This document shows, piece after piece, positions 22,981 through 33,251 of a stretch of 64,000 nucleotides of DNA. Origin of the DNA: Heliocybe sulcata. Lineage: Eukaryota; Basidiomycota; Agaricomycetes; Gloeophyllales; Gloeophyllaceae. The stretch spans positions 62,001-126,000 of the forward strand of contig ML213532.1 of the NCBI GenBank assembly GCA_004369045.1. Direction: 5' to 3'. Position 1 is the first letter of the stretch, and every line of letters begins with the position of its first letter. The translations under genes and the position numbers were made by a program. The notes under the pieces were generated by a model, which saw nothing but the letters and a program-made list of their open reading frames with translations, was not told where the DNA came from and made no database searches.

Positions 22981-23603
22981 TGTCGTCCTCGACTGCACCT
23001 GGTAAGCTCTCATCGACAATCAACAATTGTACCCAGCACAACGAGTACGACTGCACCGGCACGTTCTCGTCCACACTATTCGACACAGCCTCAGTGCCGA
23101 CACGCCGCTAGCGCCAGGACTCGACGCGCTGCCTGTTCCGCTGATCGTACGCAGCAAAGTGACTACAACTGCGCCCGGCGCGTTCTCGTCGAAGCTACTC
23201 GACACCTCGCTGGATCGGGAGTTGACGCGCCGATTGTATCCAGCAGGATGACTGCAACTGCGCCCGGCGCATTCTCGTCGACACGCAGCTGGATCGGGCC
23301 TGGGCATGCTGCCAGCTCGGGGACTTGACATGTCACTAGCTCCAGGACTCGGTGTGCTGCCTGTTCCGTAGGGTGTACCCAGCAAAACGACTACGACTGG
23401 GCCTGGCGCATTCTCGGAGACGCTACTCGACGTGCCGCTGGATTGCGGACTCACCTGCTCGCACCGAGCAAAGAGTCTCAGCTGACAAAACCCTCTACTC
23501 GCAACCGCAAGCCCACTACGCTCGGTCTCATGCCCGCGCTCGCCATGGAAACCGGCTGCTGCTCGACTTGGTGCCAACGAACAGTTGACACTCACGCGCC
23601 AGC
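22981..23603 (+). repeat. Degenerate tandem repeat, about four units
   Basis: Units of roughly 85-145 bp from about 23031 to 23480 share ACTGCGCCCGGCGCATTCTC followed by a TCGACGCTACTCGACAC-like run, and often GCGCTGCCTGTTCCG. In one frame they encode TTTAPGAFSS.LLDT-like peptides, but stops prevent one open frame across all units. The repeat begins just beyond the right end of the Plavaka element. Confidence 0.55.
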
Positions 23604-24089
23604 ATGCCTGGCTCCGACGTGATGGAGGGCATCGAGGACGAGTCCATTGCTGCGGTGAGTACCCATATATATCCTCGAACACGGCTGCTCATCTACCTAT
23701 CGACTGCCTAGGCTCAGGTCGATAGCAGACCTACCCGGATCATCCTATTCCGATCGTACACCCTCCCTGCTTTCGAACCTGAGCGATACTGTTCCCGCGA
23801 TGACTTGGAGTCACTATATGCATCTTCTCCTGGCTTGTCTGCATGTTGCGACACCCCAGAGATGTCCTTGATGCTGGACCGCAGACTCGTACACCTTCCA
23901 ACTCCGATAGTCCTGCTCTTAGTAGATGTTGTTTTGTGGCCTACGGTAAGCTGTCCTATTGTTCAACCGGAAACTAGATGGGGCAGCGTGACATGGCGCC
24001 AGAGGGTTGGCGGATGGCGCACGACGCGTTGTGGCGGGCTTTTGTATTCTGTATTCTGTAACATTTGTATTTGTATTCTTTCAGTATAA
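23604..24089 (+). CDS. Small hypothetical protein, two exons
   Basis: ATG at 23604 opens MPGSDVMEGIEDESIAA, followed by a GTGAGT...CCTAG intron, then AQVDSRPTRIILFRSYTLPA, FEPERYCSRDDLESLYA and a hydrophobic LPTPIVLLLVDVVLW run, with the stop at 24087-24089. Splicing keeps the frame. I recognise no family. The hydrophobic segment might be a single membrane helix. The second half could instead be untranslated, because a GTAAGC donor follows at about 23945. Confidence 0.35.
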
Positions 24090-24409
24090 TGGGATTAATT
24101 TCGCGGTATCATGTATCCTAGTAGAATGTTCAAACAGGCTCACTGTTTCGAGCTACCCGACCGTTCAACCAGGGCTGCTGTTCCAACCTGCTCGGCCCTT
24201 CAGCCAGTCAGGCTGGCCTCATCTGCTCGAAGGGTGGAATACATCATCAGATTGAACTTCAGACAGGTGCGAGTGGTCGTCCACTTACACCTGATCAAGG
24301 GTAATGTTAGCCAGCAGGTTACATGTTGGAATAGGTTGGAGTAGGTAAGCTGTTTGCACCTGCTCTAAGGCGCAACTAGGGGTACATAGTACGCAGTGAT
24401 TCTGCGAGG

Positions 24410-25663
24410 TCAATGTGCTTGGAGAACCTCATTATCGAACAGAATGGCCAGCGCTCTCGATAAGCGGCCCCGCGATTCCCCGCCCCGCTGAGGCCGGTCG
24501 ACATCGACCGACCACGGAATCCAAGATTGACGACATCGAGGACCGGGACTACGTGCCATAGCCAAGCCGCCCTCCTTAGGTTCTGGCATCCAGTACGCGT
24601 CATCAGGGCCCTCTGATTTTGTCAGTTCGATGAGTTTGACGATACGGACGATGACGGTGCGGGTGCCCTTGTGCTCCGGCAGTGTAGAGCATTCAAACTG
24701 AACCAGAGCTCTCCCTGAGGATTATAAGGCTACTTCTAAGTCTTTCAGACTAAGAGCGGTCGGTAGCAACACACCTGTGAATGGCGTGCGATTGACTCTC
24801 TTGCTTATCCCAGTGCTTCCTGATTCGCAGACCCTGACCGAGAACAGACGCTGTAGATAAAGTCGTTCCGCCGTTGAGTTTCCTATAACCCAAAGATACA
24901 CATAGTGGCTCTGAAGGTCGATTAAAAATCTCTGTCCGAACTTCCAAATGAGAAGGCTGCCGGCGGCTGGACGGCGTATCTCTGGCCCGTGGGAACCAGA
25001 AATGTCCAGGGCAGTGTCCAGCACCTTTGCTGTTACCAGCTTCTCGGAGAGAAGATGTGCACGAAGACCAGAGTACTTTGACTCGCGAGCAATCTCGAAG
25101 AGCGACATGTGCCAAATTCGGCCGTCTGGCAGCTGCAAGTCCCGCCCGCTTGGAAAAGTAGCCGGGTCAGAGGATGTCGTGATGCGAAAGCGGACCTGCC
25201 CTGATAAAGGCGGCGCAGCCTTCTCGAGATGCCAGTAGAGGAATCCCTGAGCATCCATGGGGAATGGTATATTCTTTTGGAAATAGTGCAATTGAAGCCT
25301 AGGTTGTTCAGGTGCCATTGCAAAGCGCACAGTTTCCGTTATCCACCCAGTAAGATCAACAAAGTCTTCAGCGTCTAGTCGACTCTGATTCAGGGTACGC
25401 AGCAGCAGAGCTGAGGTACGGAGCCCGGCGGCGGTGGTAGTATGGATGTTTGACTTGGGAATACGCGGCTTGTCTTGATAAACGAGCGCCTTTGCCGCGG
25501 GTGCATACCGCTTTTGCATAAGAGTACTGTTTATAGATGGGAAATAGGGCAATAGCGTCTGCTGGCAGCTTGAAACATGGACGAGATGCCTCCTGTTGCG
25601 AACGTCTTGCCAATAACGAATCATCAGCTTCGAGGCACTGATTATGCCGCTCATAGGCGCCAT
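24410..25663 (-). CDS. U1: member of the tandem U family (unknown function)
   Basis: Two coding exons. Exon 1 starts MAPMSGIISASKLMIRYWQD and ends in the conserved TPFTG just before a short intron. Exon 2 continues GRALVQFECSTLPEHKGTR and MPEPKEGGLAMAR and ends LAILFDNEVLQAH with TGA at 24410. Family landmarks present: LLRTLNQSRLDAEDFVDL, GFLYWHLEKAAPPLSGQ, RFRITTSSDPATFPSGRDLQ and SLLIWKFGQRFLIDLQ. The protein is about 400 aa. This copy lacks the TGACGTCA/CACGTG upstream element of its relatives and is the most left-lying and diverged. The basic, Arg-rich first 60 residues could be a mitochondrial presequence, but that is only a guess. I do not recognise any catalytic motif. Confidence 0.72.
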
Positions 25664-26589
25664 CACCTCATAGAATCTGCGATCAGAGAATGACGCTCGA
25701 GAGGCCTGAGTATGTCCCTACGGTGAACGAGGCTCAGATTCAAAGCGCGAAGAGTCAGGCAGAGCCACAAGACACACTGAGGAAACATGCCGGAATTCAC
25801 AAAAATGTATGCCACGTGGGCACGGCTGTATCCGGTTTAAACTCGTGGCCTCCTGTGCGGGCATAGTTCTCTGCCACACCGGTGCCCGTCAAGGATTCGC
25901 GAACGCTCAGATCGTCCGGATGGCCTGCAAATCTAGAAAGAGAGGCCAAAACAACACAATAAGTTAGCGTAGTATACGACAGGGCTCGAGAAGGTCAATA
26001 ATTATGACACAACACATAGGGTCATGAAGATCAGCGGCAAGAGGGGATGTAATCCAGAGAAAGAGATCCCTTGCGTGCGCGGAAGTAAGTTCATCCATAT
26101 ATCAGCGGAGTATGATAAGTCTAGGAAAGGTGAGTTCGGTCAGATCGTGTACATGCCGTGAGCGTAAGCGAAGGTGGTATGTCAAGGGCCTTTCCACCCA
26201 GTGCTTCCCTTGACTCACCACGCTCACACTGCTCGCCGCGAGCGGGCTGCTCCTGTACACCGGCTTCCGCGTCCTAGGCGTAGCTCGATGGCGGGTAGTA
26301 CGAGGCGAGACATCCCGCACCGTACAGGCTGCCCGTTGTTGGTCATATCACGTTGGCGACGATGCCGCCCAAATCGACGTCGCTGGATGCTGCGATGACG
26401 GGATCGACGAGGCAGCCGTTGCCCGAGGGAGGGGGCTCAGACTGTTTTGTGAAGAACGCTTCCTGTTTCCTGCTGTGAGCGCACGATACTTGGGCGGGAG
26501 TCAGAACTGTCTCACCGCGCCGCGGGTGGGTCGTCGCGGTAGTCGTGCATCGGCAGCTCGTCGTCATCCTGGAAGTCTTCACCGGCGAG
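25664..26589. other. Intergenic stretch, nothing recognised
   Basis: The 5' flank of U1 and the sequence replacing the missing end of the SSP remnant. No domain is seen in frames such as 26174-26398 plus. Confidence 0.4.
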
Positions 26590-26815
26590 GGGCTGCGAGC
26601 CCGTGCTATTGGCGTCCGGCAAGGTTGTATTATACGCGGTGATCGTGAAGTTGCTCATGGTGTTGAATCGCTGCGCCACAGACCTGCACACGGAGACGTG
26701 GGATCTTGCGACGCGGAATAGGGCATTGCTGGTATACCTGACGCAAGGGCAGACAAAACGAACAACGAGGTCGGAGCTGCAGAAACAAAATGCAGAAGGC
26801 GCGAAGACCGTGACC
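26590..26815 (-). pseudogene. SSP family remnant (exon 1 only)
   Basis: Minus-strand pieces LFVLSALASGIPAMPYSA, PTSPCAGL and NFTITAYNTTLPDANSTG match exon 1 of SSP copy 1 (LLGVSALASGISAMPSSA, ASSCAGL, NFTITAYNTTLPNANSTG). The pieces lie in different frames, and exons 2 and 3 are missing; unrelated sequence begins near 26600. It is the left end of the 26620-27535 segmental duplicate, so it was probably truncated when that block was copied. Confidence 0.65.
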
Positions 26816-27535
26816 TAGTGTGATGCGCATTCACCGATTCATACTGATTCAATAGACGAGAGGTTGCCTTGCGCTACAAAATAGATGGTCTGAATCCCAT
26901 TTCATGAGAGTGTATGAGTACAGCAACACCCAACGAAGATGATCGCTTACCGAGGCATGCAACGATGATCTGTAGAGTCCGCCGGCTGCTCACTTCGGTT
27001 AGCCACAACCAGGACCACCCCGAAAGCGGGATAGAGATGTGAAAGGTTAGCTGTAAACGGAGCTAGATGCGTAGAAGTTCGCCGGAGAGGGCCAAGACTA
27101 GCCATTTAGTAGCGCCGGTACCCTTCTATACCTTCGATAGTGGACGGGTGATATCGATAACCAGTTGCAAACCTGAACAATGCTGCTAAAAGATCATGAC
27201 CTTCCTCTCGTGAGCTGAACTTGGTCAGCTTGATGACGACTAGAGAGACGCTGGTCCAGTTCAGTTTATAGATTATGTCCGAGCTGGGCGTGGCGCACGT
27301 GCAGTAGAGACACTGCCCACCGCAGTCCATACCGGCCAATGTAAGTGTGTACATCCAGCGTCGAAATAAAGCTCCAAGTACTCCATGGACAGGCGGCCTC
27401 TGATCTTGACGTGTCGGCGATTTCGTCAACTGGTCCAACTTGAATTGGTTCTAACTTCCGGAGTCACTACACGCAAATTGAAGCACAAGTGAAGCATAGA
27501 AGCGAAGAGGACAGGGCATTATCAGCTCCGGATCC
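26620..27535. repeat. Segmental duplication, right copy (partner about 14920-15845)
   Basis: SSP exon 1 and promoter flank followed by a W block, in the same order as at 14920-15845. In this copy the W block runs straight into the 3' end of U2, so the ancestral order was probably SSP - W - U. Confidence 0.6.
27110..27535 (-). repeat. W block, copy 2 (3' of U2)
   Basis: Contains AGATTATGTCCGAGCTGG, TTGACGTGTCGGCGATTTCG and a longer open minus-strand reading (27106-27438) with SSDIIYKLNWTSVSLVVIKL and SSREEGHDLLAALFRF. This is the least broken reading of the block and hints that W derives from an exon. Confidence 0.55.
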
Positions 27536-27551
27536 AACTCTTCCCACGAGG

Positions 27552-28792
27552 TCAACGTGCTTGATGAGCCTCATTATCGAACAGAATGGCCAGCGCTTTT
27601 GATGAGGAGCGCTGCGATTCACTCCACGACTGGGGCCCGTCGACATCAAACGACCACGGAGTCCAATGACGACGGGGTGTACGGGTCATAACCAAGCCGC
27701 CCTCCTTGGGTTCGGGCATCCCGGAGGCATCAAAGCCCTCTGACTTTGTCAAATCGATGAGCTTGACGATACGGAGGACGACGGTTCGGGTGCCCTTGTG
27801 CTCTGGTAGTGGCGAGCGTTCGAACTGAACCAGAGCTCTCCCTGGAGATTATAGAGCTGCTTGTAAGTCTCTCAAGCCAAGAACGGTTGTAGAAACATAC
27901 CTGTATATGGCCTGTTATAGATTCTCTTAGCGATTCCGGTGCTTCCGAATTGCTGGATCTGGACCGAGAACAGGTAGTGCAAGCGAAGCCGTTCTCCAGT
28001 TAAGTTTCCTATAATCCAAGGCACCACCTCAAGGCTTTGAAGATCCACAAGGAATCTCTGTCCGAACTTCCAAATAAGAAGGCTACCAGTGGCTGGATGG
28101 AGTATCTGCTTCCCGTGGGAGGCAGAAATGGTCATGGCAGCATACAACACCTTTGTGGTTACTAACGTCTCGGAGATAAGGTGCGCACGGAGCCCAGAGT
28201 ACGTTGACCGGCGAGCAATATCGAACAGCGATATATTCCACGTCCCGCCGTCTGGCAGCTGCAAGTCCCGCCCGTTTGGAAAGGTAGCCGGGTCGGAGGA
28301 TGTCGTGATGCGAAAGCGGACTTGGCCTGATAGGAGAGGTGCATCAGGGTCGAGGTGCCAGTAGAGAAATCCCCGAGAACCAGGAGGAAATCGTATTTTC
28401 CTAGGACCTAAGTTGAAATAGCGCATCTCAACGCTAGGTTGTTCAGGCGCCAGTGGAAAGCGCACATTTTTTGTTGCTCGCCCAGTAAAATCAAAAAAGT
28501 CTTCAGAATCTAGTCGAGTCTTGTCCAGGGTACGCAGTAGCGTGGCTGAGGTGCGGAGCCCTGCAGCGGTGGTAGCATGGATATTGGATTTGGGAAGGCG
28601 ATGTTCGTCTTGATGGACAAGCGCTTTCGCCGTGGATGCCCACCGCTTCTGCACGAGAGGATACGGGAAGTAGGATGATGACCTGTTCTGGCAGCCTTGA
28701 ACACAGACAAGATGCTTGCTGTTGCGAACGCCCCGCGCATGACGAAGCATCAGCTTCGACATGCTGATTATGCCGTTCATAAACGCCGCCAT
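27552..28792 (-). CDS. U2: member of the tandem U family
   Basis: Start MAAFMNGIISMSKLMLRHA, chosen because MxxxMNGIIsxSKL is the conserved start in all copies; an upstream frame (QQIHE) is the 3' edge of a leader exon. Exon 1 carries LLRTLDKTRLDSEDFFDF, GFLYWHLDPDAPLLSGQVRF, SSDPATFPNGRDLQLPDGG, GLRAHLISETLVTTKVLYA and SLLIWKFGQRFLVDLQ, and ends IYNRPYTG. After a roughly 60-nt intron, exon 2 has the conserved RALVQFERSPLPEHKGTR-type segment and SGMPEPKEGGLVMTRTPRR, and ends ILFDNEAHQAR with TGA at 27552. The upstream element with CACGTG and TGACGTCA is present. The protein is about 400 aa and looks intact. Confidence 0.78.
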
Positions 28793-28919
28793 TTCGTGAA
28801 TCTGCTGCGCGAGAGTGAGACTCGGGAGGACCACCTTATACTCGACGATAACGTACCGGCATAGGAGGATTTTCAGTGTCCGAAGTGCGAACCAACTTGC
28901 GTGGTCAGTTTGTCACGAA

Positions 28920-28965
28920 CACGTGAGCTTTGAGATGACGTCACGCGGCGGGATATCAGCGAAGA
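28920..28965 (-). promoter_or_regulatory. U2 upstream element: E-box plus CRE-like site
   Basis: CACGTG at 28920-28925 and the palindrome TGACGTCA at 28936-28943, followed by ACGCGGCGGGATATCAGCGA. The CRE site is 144 nt ahead of the U2 ATG. The same arrangement recurs ahead of other U genes. Confidence 0.65.
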
Positions 28966-29773
28966 TGTATTAGTCGCGCCTTTGGATTCAACTCGAAGCT
29001 TTCCTCGCTCGCGAGCAAGTGACTCTCTCTTCCTGGTCATCGATCAACATCCAACAAGAGCGGGACAACTGACCTCCATCGTTCAGCCTTAAGCCTCAGT
29101 TGTCTTCTTCCAGCTGGAGTCACGCGCCGCTCTCCCATAACTTACCGTACTTTCCTGCGGTCTACATCCTCCGAGTCTACATTACTGATACTATGTAGTG
29201 GGGGCCTGCCGATGTGAGGCCTGTCTCTATCTCTTGGATAACCTTTGAGAGCGAAGAGGTACTCCGGCTGCAAGTCCCAGAGAGAGCTCTCACAGTCAGC
29301 GGGCGTACCGTGAATGACTAGTGACTAGTGGTCTGCTTCGTTGGATGGAGTATTCACGCTCGAGATGGAGTATTCATGGTCGAGCTCGGTTCATACACCA
29401 CAGATAATAATCGAGAAGAACAGAAGGCTGGTGCTGTCGCTAAAGCGCTAAAGAGCTGCTCACCGGTCCGAGAGCGACTCTTCGCTTCCACCAGTCAACT
29501 CCGACTCTTACTATGTACCTATCCGTACTATGATACCCAACGATGCCACCACACGCGTCTTGTCTGACCCGAGCTTGTGATGCGACGTGGCCGCACGTGA
29601 TGTCACGCTGCCCACGCGACTCAGACGGGAGAGTCTCGGTGACTGCCGAGCCGCGCGATCGACGAATTGCCTCGCTTCGCGGTCTCAGACTTGCCGTCCA
29701 TCGCGCTGCCGCCGACCGACACAACCTCCTCAGGCAAGGCTGTCTCGGGTCGGCTGCCACACACAGTGACGGA
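28966..29773. other. Intergenic stretch, nothing recognised
   Basis: This lies between the divergent U2 and acidic-protein genes. No domain is seen. The long minus-strand frame 29440-30276 is an antisense shadow of the acidic gene. Confidence 0.4.
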
Positions 29774-29779
29774 TATAAG
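29774..29779 (+). promoter_or_regulatory. TATA-like box of the acidic protein gene
   Basis: GGATATAAGGC about 90 nt ahead of the ATG at 29866. Confidence 0.4.
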
Positions 29780-29865
29780 GCGCCCGTGTCCCTCAACTCT
29801 CGCAATCTACACACCGCGCCTTGCTTTATATTCCCGAGACTTCTACGCTCTTCGTATCTGTCATT

Positions 29866-30435
29866 ATGCTGTCCTACGTCTTCGAGAGCTTCGGTAGCAT
29901 CGGCGACATCTGTCATGAAGGCGCCTTCCTCGCGTTGCCCAACACCGACTCCCCTGAGTGGAATGTCCTCGGACAGGATTTCCGCGATGACGGTGATGAC
30001 ATCCGCGACGAGGAAGAGGAGGAGCAGCAGGAGCAGGAGAAGATTCAGAACAACGATAGCTGGGCGGGGCTGCGCATCGCGTATGAGGAATTTTCTGTGA
30101 AGATGGAGACCGCTCGGCACGCGTTGGAGGTGAAGTTGGCGTCGGAAAGGTCGATGTGGGAGCATTTGGTGCGGGAGGATGACGACGTAGAGGAGGCTGA
30201 ACTTGAGGAGGCTGCAATGGTGGACGAGTCGGACGTGGACGTAGCGGATATGAGCATGCTCTCCTACTACTACCACGATGAGTCTTCACTCTCTATCAAC
30301 TTCGATGCTGACGCTCCTCTTATCAGGGATTGCGACTTCGAGGCGGAGGTAGAGGAGGCCCTGGCGTACGAAGCTGATCTGGAGGATTTCGAGGAGGACG
30401 ACGCGTGGGGGTTTGAGGGGCTGTCTATGACGTAG
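29866..30435 (+). CDS. Acidic hypothetical protein
   Basis: A single-exon frame of 189 codons starting MLSYVFESFGSIGDICHEGA and ending EDDAWGFEGLSMT. It is extremely acidic: a run of Asp/Glu/Gln near residues 45-65, EDDDVEEAELEEAAMVDESD in the middle, and more Glu/Asp at the end. A short helical stretch (AYEEFSVKMETARHALEVKL) separates the acidic runs. There is no signal peptide or known domain. A TATA-like box precedes it. I do not recognise the family; acidic proteins of this kind are often histone- or nucleic-acid-associated, but nothing here shows that. Confidence 0.6.
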   Translation: MLSYVFESFGSIGDICHEGAFLALPNTDSPEWNVLGQDFRDDGDDIRDEEEEEQQEQEKIQNNDSWAGLRIAYEEFSVKMETARHALEVKLASERSMWEHLVREDDDVEEAELEEAAMVDESDVDVADMSMLSYYYHDESSLSINFDADAPLIRDCDFEAEVEEALAYEADLEDFEEDDAWGFEGLSMT

Positions 30436-30689
30436 ATGAGGGGGAAAGGGGAGGGGGCGAGGGGTGAGCTAGGGAGGGATGGGGGCGAGGTAAGTATGAT
30501 GCATCATTTCTCTACCAATATCTAGCGGCGGCAGCGGGCACATTTGAAGGATCGCTCGTCGTTACAAAACTAATTAATATAGCTCTATCTCTATCACATG
30601 CAGTCACTCACCTTTTCAGATATTTATGCTCGACAATCCATTCATATTGTACGAACATTCGTTTCCGCTGCAGCCTTCGTGAGTGACTC

Positions 30690-31195
30690 TTATCCCCCCT
30701 TCCTCAGACGAGCATTGTGGGCGTCCGGCCAACGTCCATATTGCTCTTCCCATCTTTCATGCTTATGGCTTGAGTTGATGCTGACTATTCTTTGCGAGGA
30801 ACACCGATCGATTCCTCAAGATACGACTGATCACAGGTCTACATCCGAGGACGGTGAGTAATACTTGGCTTCTTATTCTTGGGTGGAGTGTTGCGTCGTC
30901 CGGCCAACGTCTGCACTGCTTCCCCCGAGCTTTACTCTCGTTTGAACTGCTTCTGACCACCCTTCTTTCGAGGTACCCCGGTCGATCTATGAAGACGTAC
31001 ATCCGAGTCTATACTCGCATACACGGTGAGTCACTCTTTGTTGTTAGTTCTGGGAGACCGGCGCGGCGTCCGGCCAACGTCTGCTTTGCGCTCCCATATC
31101 TATATCTTGCTGTTGGATCGATGCTGACCACGCCTTTATCGAGGTACACCGAACAATTGATGAGCCCATGGCCGCTCACGAAGAAAAGTATGTTC
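30690..31195 (+). repeat. Tandem triplication of an exon-intron unit
   Basis: Three consecutive units of about 165-175 bp share a GTGAGT start, the phrase CGTCCGGCCAACGTC (at about 30721, 30898 and 31069), a TGCTGACCAC-like branch region and a CTTT..CGAG 3' end followed by (G)TAC.CCG. If the GTGAGT...CGAG parts are introns, the intervening exons of about 50 nt would encode EHRSIPQDTTDHRSTSEDG, VPRSIYEDVHPSLYSHT and VHRTIDEPMAAHEEK, which look like diverged copies. This suggests a multi-exon gene enlarged by exon duplication. The overall gene model is not certain. Confidence 0.55.
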
Positions 31196-31492
31196 CTTCT
31201 TTCTCCTTTACTTCTCCATATCGCCCTTTCTTTTGTTCGCGGTCTTGGCCAGCTCGCGAACCCTTTTGTTCCTTACTACTTTTTCTCGTGTCGTCTTCGA
31301 ACATCGTACTGACCCACCTACATACCAGGGCTCTCTCAGGCGCAGCACCTCAACTGGAATTCTAGCCAGAAGATTCATATCGTTGTCCGTTCACTCGCGT
31401 TCCCATCGCGAAAGCGCGAAGCCTCGCCATTTCACTGAGTTCGTAATGTGCACTTTTTTACGCTGCTATGCTCAGGCTCTGACGTTCTTACT

Positions 31493-31577
31493 CATGCAGG
31501 CTATTGCTTCCAGACGATTTGAAGCAGCGTATGAAGCCGTTGAAGCCGTAGTTGGGGAGTGTGAGGACGATCCGTGA
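31493..31577 (+). CDS. Possible terminal exon of the gene with triplicated exons
   Basis: An open stretch reading ASRRFEAAYEAVEAVVGECE then DDP and TGA, helical and acidic, preceded by a CATGCAG acceptor-like site. It may be the last exon of the gene in the preceding repeat, but the joining exons between 31195 and 31493 are unclear. Confidence 0.3.
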
Positions 31578-32213
31578 GTACAGCTTACAGCTCACCTCGA
31601 GTGCGTATCTGACTCTACGATCGTAAGCTTCAGTAGCTCTTGGGAACTCTCTCTGTTCCTCGTACGTGTAAATGTTTATTTGTAATGGAATGATATGCTT
31701 CTGAGCAAACTGTCTATGTAATCGTTTGCTTGTAACTGTGATGCGTGCATTCCCTAAGTCACGTGAGAAATGATGTGACGGACGCGTTCGCCCGCGATTT
31801 GGCTACCCTCTTTCTTCTGAAGCGTCGACCGCTGGGATGGACCCCGGCGCTCCTCTCGACGACGACGACGGTGGTGGAGAGCAAGCTCCTCGGAGTGCTC
31901 TGCTGCGAGCGACGTCGCAATCTGAACTGACGTCGGGGAGAATCGTATCTGCACACGATTGGTTCCTTCTGGACGCGTCCTGGCTGGTGGCTGACCCAGG
32001 GTCCGTGCGCATTTATATCCAGACTGCCAGCCCCTCCTGGTGGGGATATAAACCCGCCTCTTGCGCCTCTCCTCCCCATCGACATCTCTTCTCTCTTCTC
32101 CTACCATCGAGCTAGCCTCAGCTTGTCTTCTACTCTATCACTTCATACACTCGCTCTTCTACATACCCTCTGTCGATCGCTACCACGACGTTCACTCTCT
32201 TACATCTACCATC
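31578..32213. promoter_or_regulatory. Upstream region of the coiled-coil gene
   Basis: Contains a CACGTG E-box at about 31760, two TATA-type sites (TTTATA at about 32012 and TATAAA at 32047-32052) and a pyrimidine-rich leader with TCTACCATC just before the ATG at 32214. The long leader of about 165 nt after the second TATA site is typical of a well-expressed fungal gene. No other gene is seen here. Confidence 0.4.
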
Positions 32214-33251
32214 ATGCCTTTTGCCAAGGAGACCCTCATATCCTTCCAGGCCAAAGCCGCCGACATCAACTTCCTCAAGCAGTCCTTTGTCGCTCGCGTC
32301 CTCAAGAAGGACGAACCTGCGCGTATTTCCCGAGCACCATCGTCCGAGCTCATTGTGTCGCCTCCTTCCGCTACCATCTCGCCTTCATCCTCCACCTCCT
32401 CCAGGCCGTCCACTCCGCCCTCGCCTCCTCGCCGCCACATCCCGCTCACCCCCGAGCACGTCAAGAAGCTATTCAAGACTAAGAAGCCGGCGCCCACCCT
32501 CCTCGAGTCCACTAGGGTCTCTACTCTTGGGGTAAAGCAGGTGCAGGGTATGATCGAAACTATGGCGAGGCAGCTGGTTGAGGCGAGGGCTACTACTGCG
32601 GAGAAGGACGGTGAAATCGAGAAGAGGGACGAGGAGTTGATGAAGCAGAGGATACAGTTCGTCCAGGAGATGCAGGCCGTCACCGACGACGAGCGTAAGA
32701 CGCACAGTGAGCAGCTTGCCCAGGAGAAGATTCAGTACGACGAAGATATGCGGGCTACCATTGACGAGAAGGACGCCCAGATTAAGAACCAGAACGACGA
32801 GCTCACCGCCGACCGCCTTCAGCTCCAGAGGTTGCAGACTCTCATCGCCGAGAAGGACGCCGCGATCAAGGACTGCAACGACCGGCTCGCCATGCAGAAG
32901 AACCAGTACGAGGAGAAGCTTCGCGCCATCGTTGAAGAGAAGGACGCAGAGATCCAGAGGCTCAACGACCAGCTCGCCGACGACCACACCCAGATTGAGA
33001 AGTTGCAGACGGTCGTCGCCGAGAAGGACACCGAGATCAAGGACCTGGACGCCTTCGCTGACGAGCTCGACACTGCCAACAATGACAAACAGACCACCAT
33101 CTACCGCCTCGAACTCGACCTCGAGGACCAGGGCACCATCATCGTCACCCAGGAGTCGCACATCCGGGACCAGGACGACCACATCGCAACCCTCACGCGC
33201 GCCCTAGAGCTCAACAAGATGCACTCGGAGGTGGAGCTGTTCTATAACTAA
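32214..33251 (+). CDS. Long coiled-coil protein of unknown function
   Basis: 345 codons in one exon, starting MPFAKETLISFQAKAADINF and ending ALELNKMHSEVELFYN. After about 65 residues comes a Ser/Pro linker (TSSRPSTPPSPPRR). From about residue 115 to the end the sequence is almost continuous coiled coil, with a repeated 28-34 residue theme: EKD.(E/A)I..(R/L)(D/N)(E/D)(Q/E)L...(R/T)(I/L)Q..Q. Examples are EKDGEIEKRDEELMKQRIQF, EKDAQIKNQNDELTADRLQL, EKDAEIQRLNDQLADDHTQI and EKDTEIKDLDAFADELDT. No catalytic or targeting motif is visible. Regular internal repeats suggest a rod-like structural or tethering protein. The start is the first ATG after two TATA-like sites and has an A at -3. Confidence 0.75.
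   Translation: MPFAKETLISFQAKAADINFLKQSFVARVLKKDEPARISRAPSSELIVSPPSATISPSSSTSSRPSTPPSPPRRHIPLTPEHVKKLFKTKKPAPTLLESTRVSTLGVKQVQGMIETMARQLVEARATTAEKDGEIEKRDEELMKQRIQFVQEMQAVTDDERKTHSEQLAQEKIQYDEDMRATIDEKDAQIKNQNDELTADRLQLQRLQTLIAEKDAAIKDCNDRLAMQKNQYEEKLRAIVEEKDAEIQRLNDQLADDHTQIEKLQTVVAEKDTEIKDLDAFADELDTANNDKQTTIYRLELDLEDQGTIIVTQESHIRDQDDHIATLTRALELNKMHSEVELFYN

Noticed and set aside
22981-23603. Centromeric or telomeric satellite
   Set aside because: Only about four irregular units, no telomere-like motif, and normal genes on both sides.
29440-30276. 278-codon minus-strand open frame
   Set aside because: Antisense shadow of the Glu/Asp-rich protein at 29866-30435, which has an ATG and a TATA-like box.
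32469-33182. 237-codon minus-strand open frame
   Set aside because: Antisense to the repetitive coiled-coil gene; Leu/Val-rich because of codon complement, no domain.
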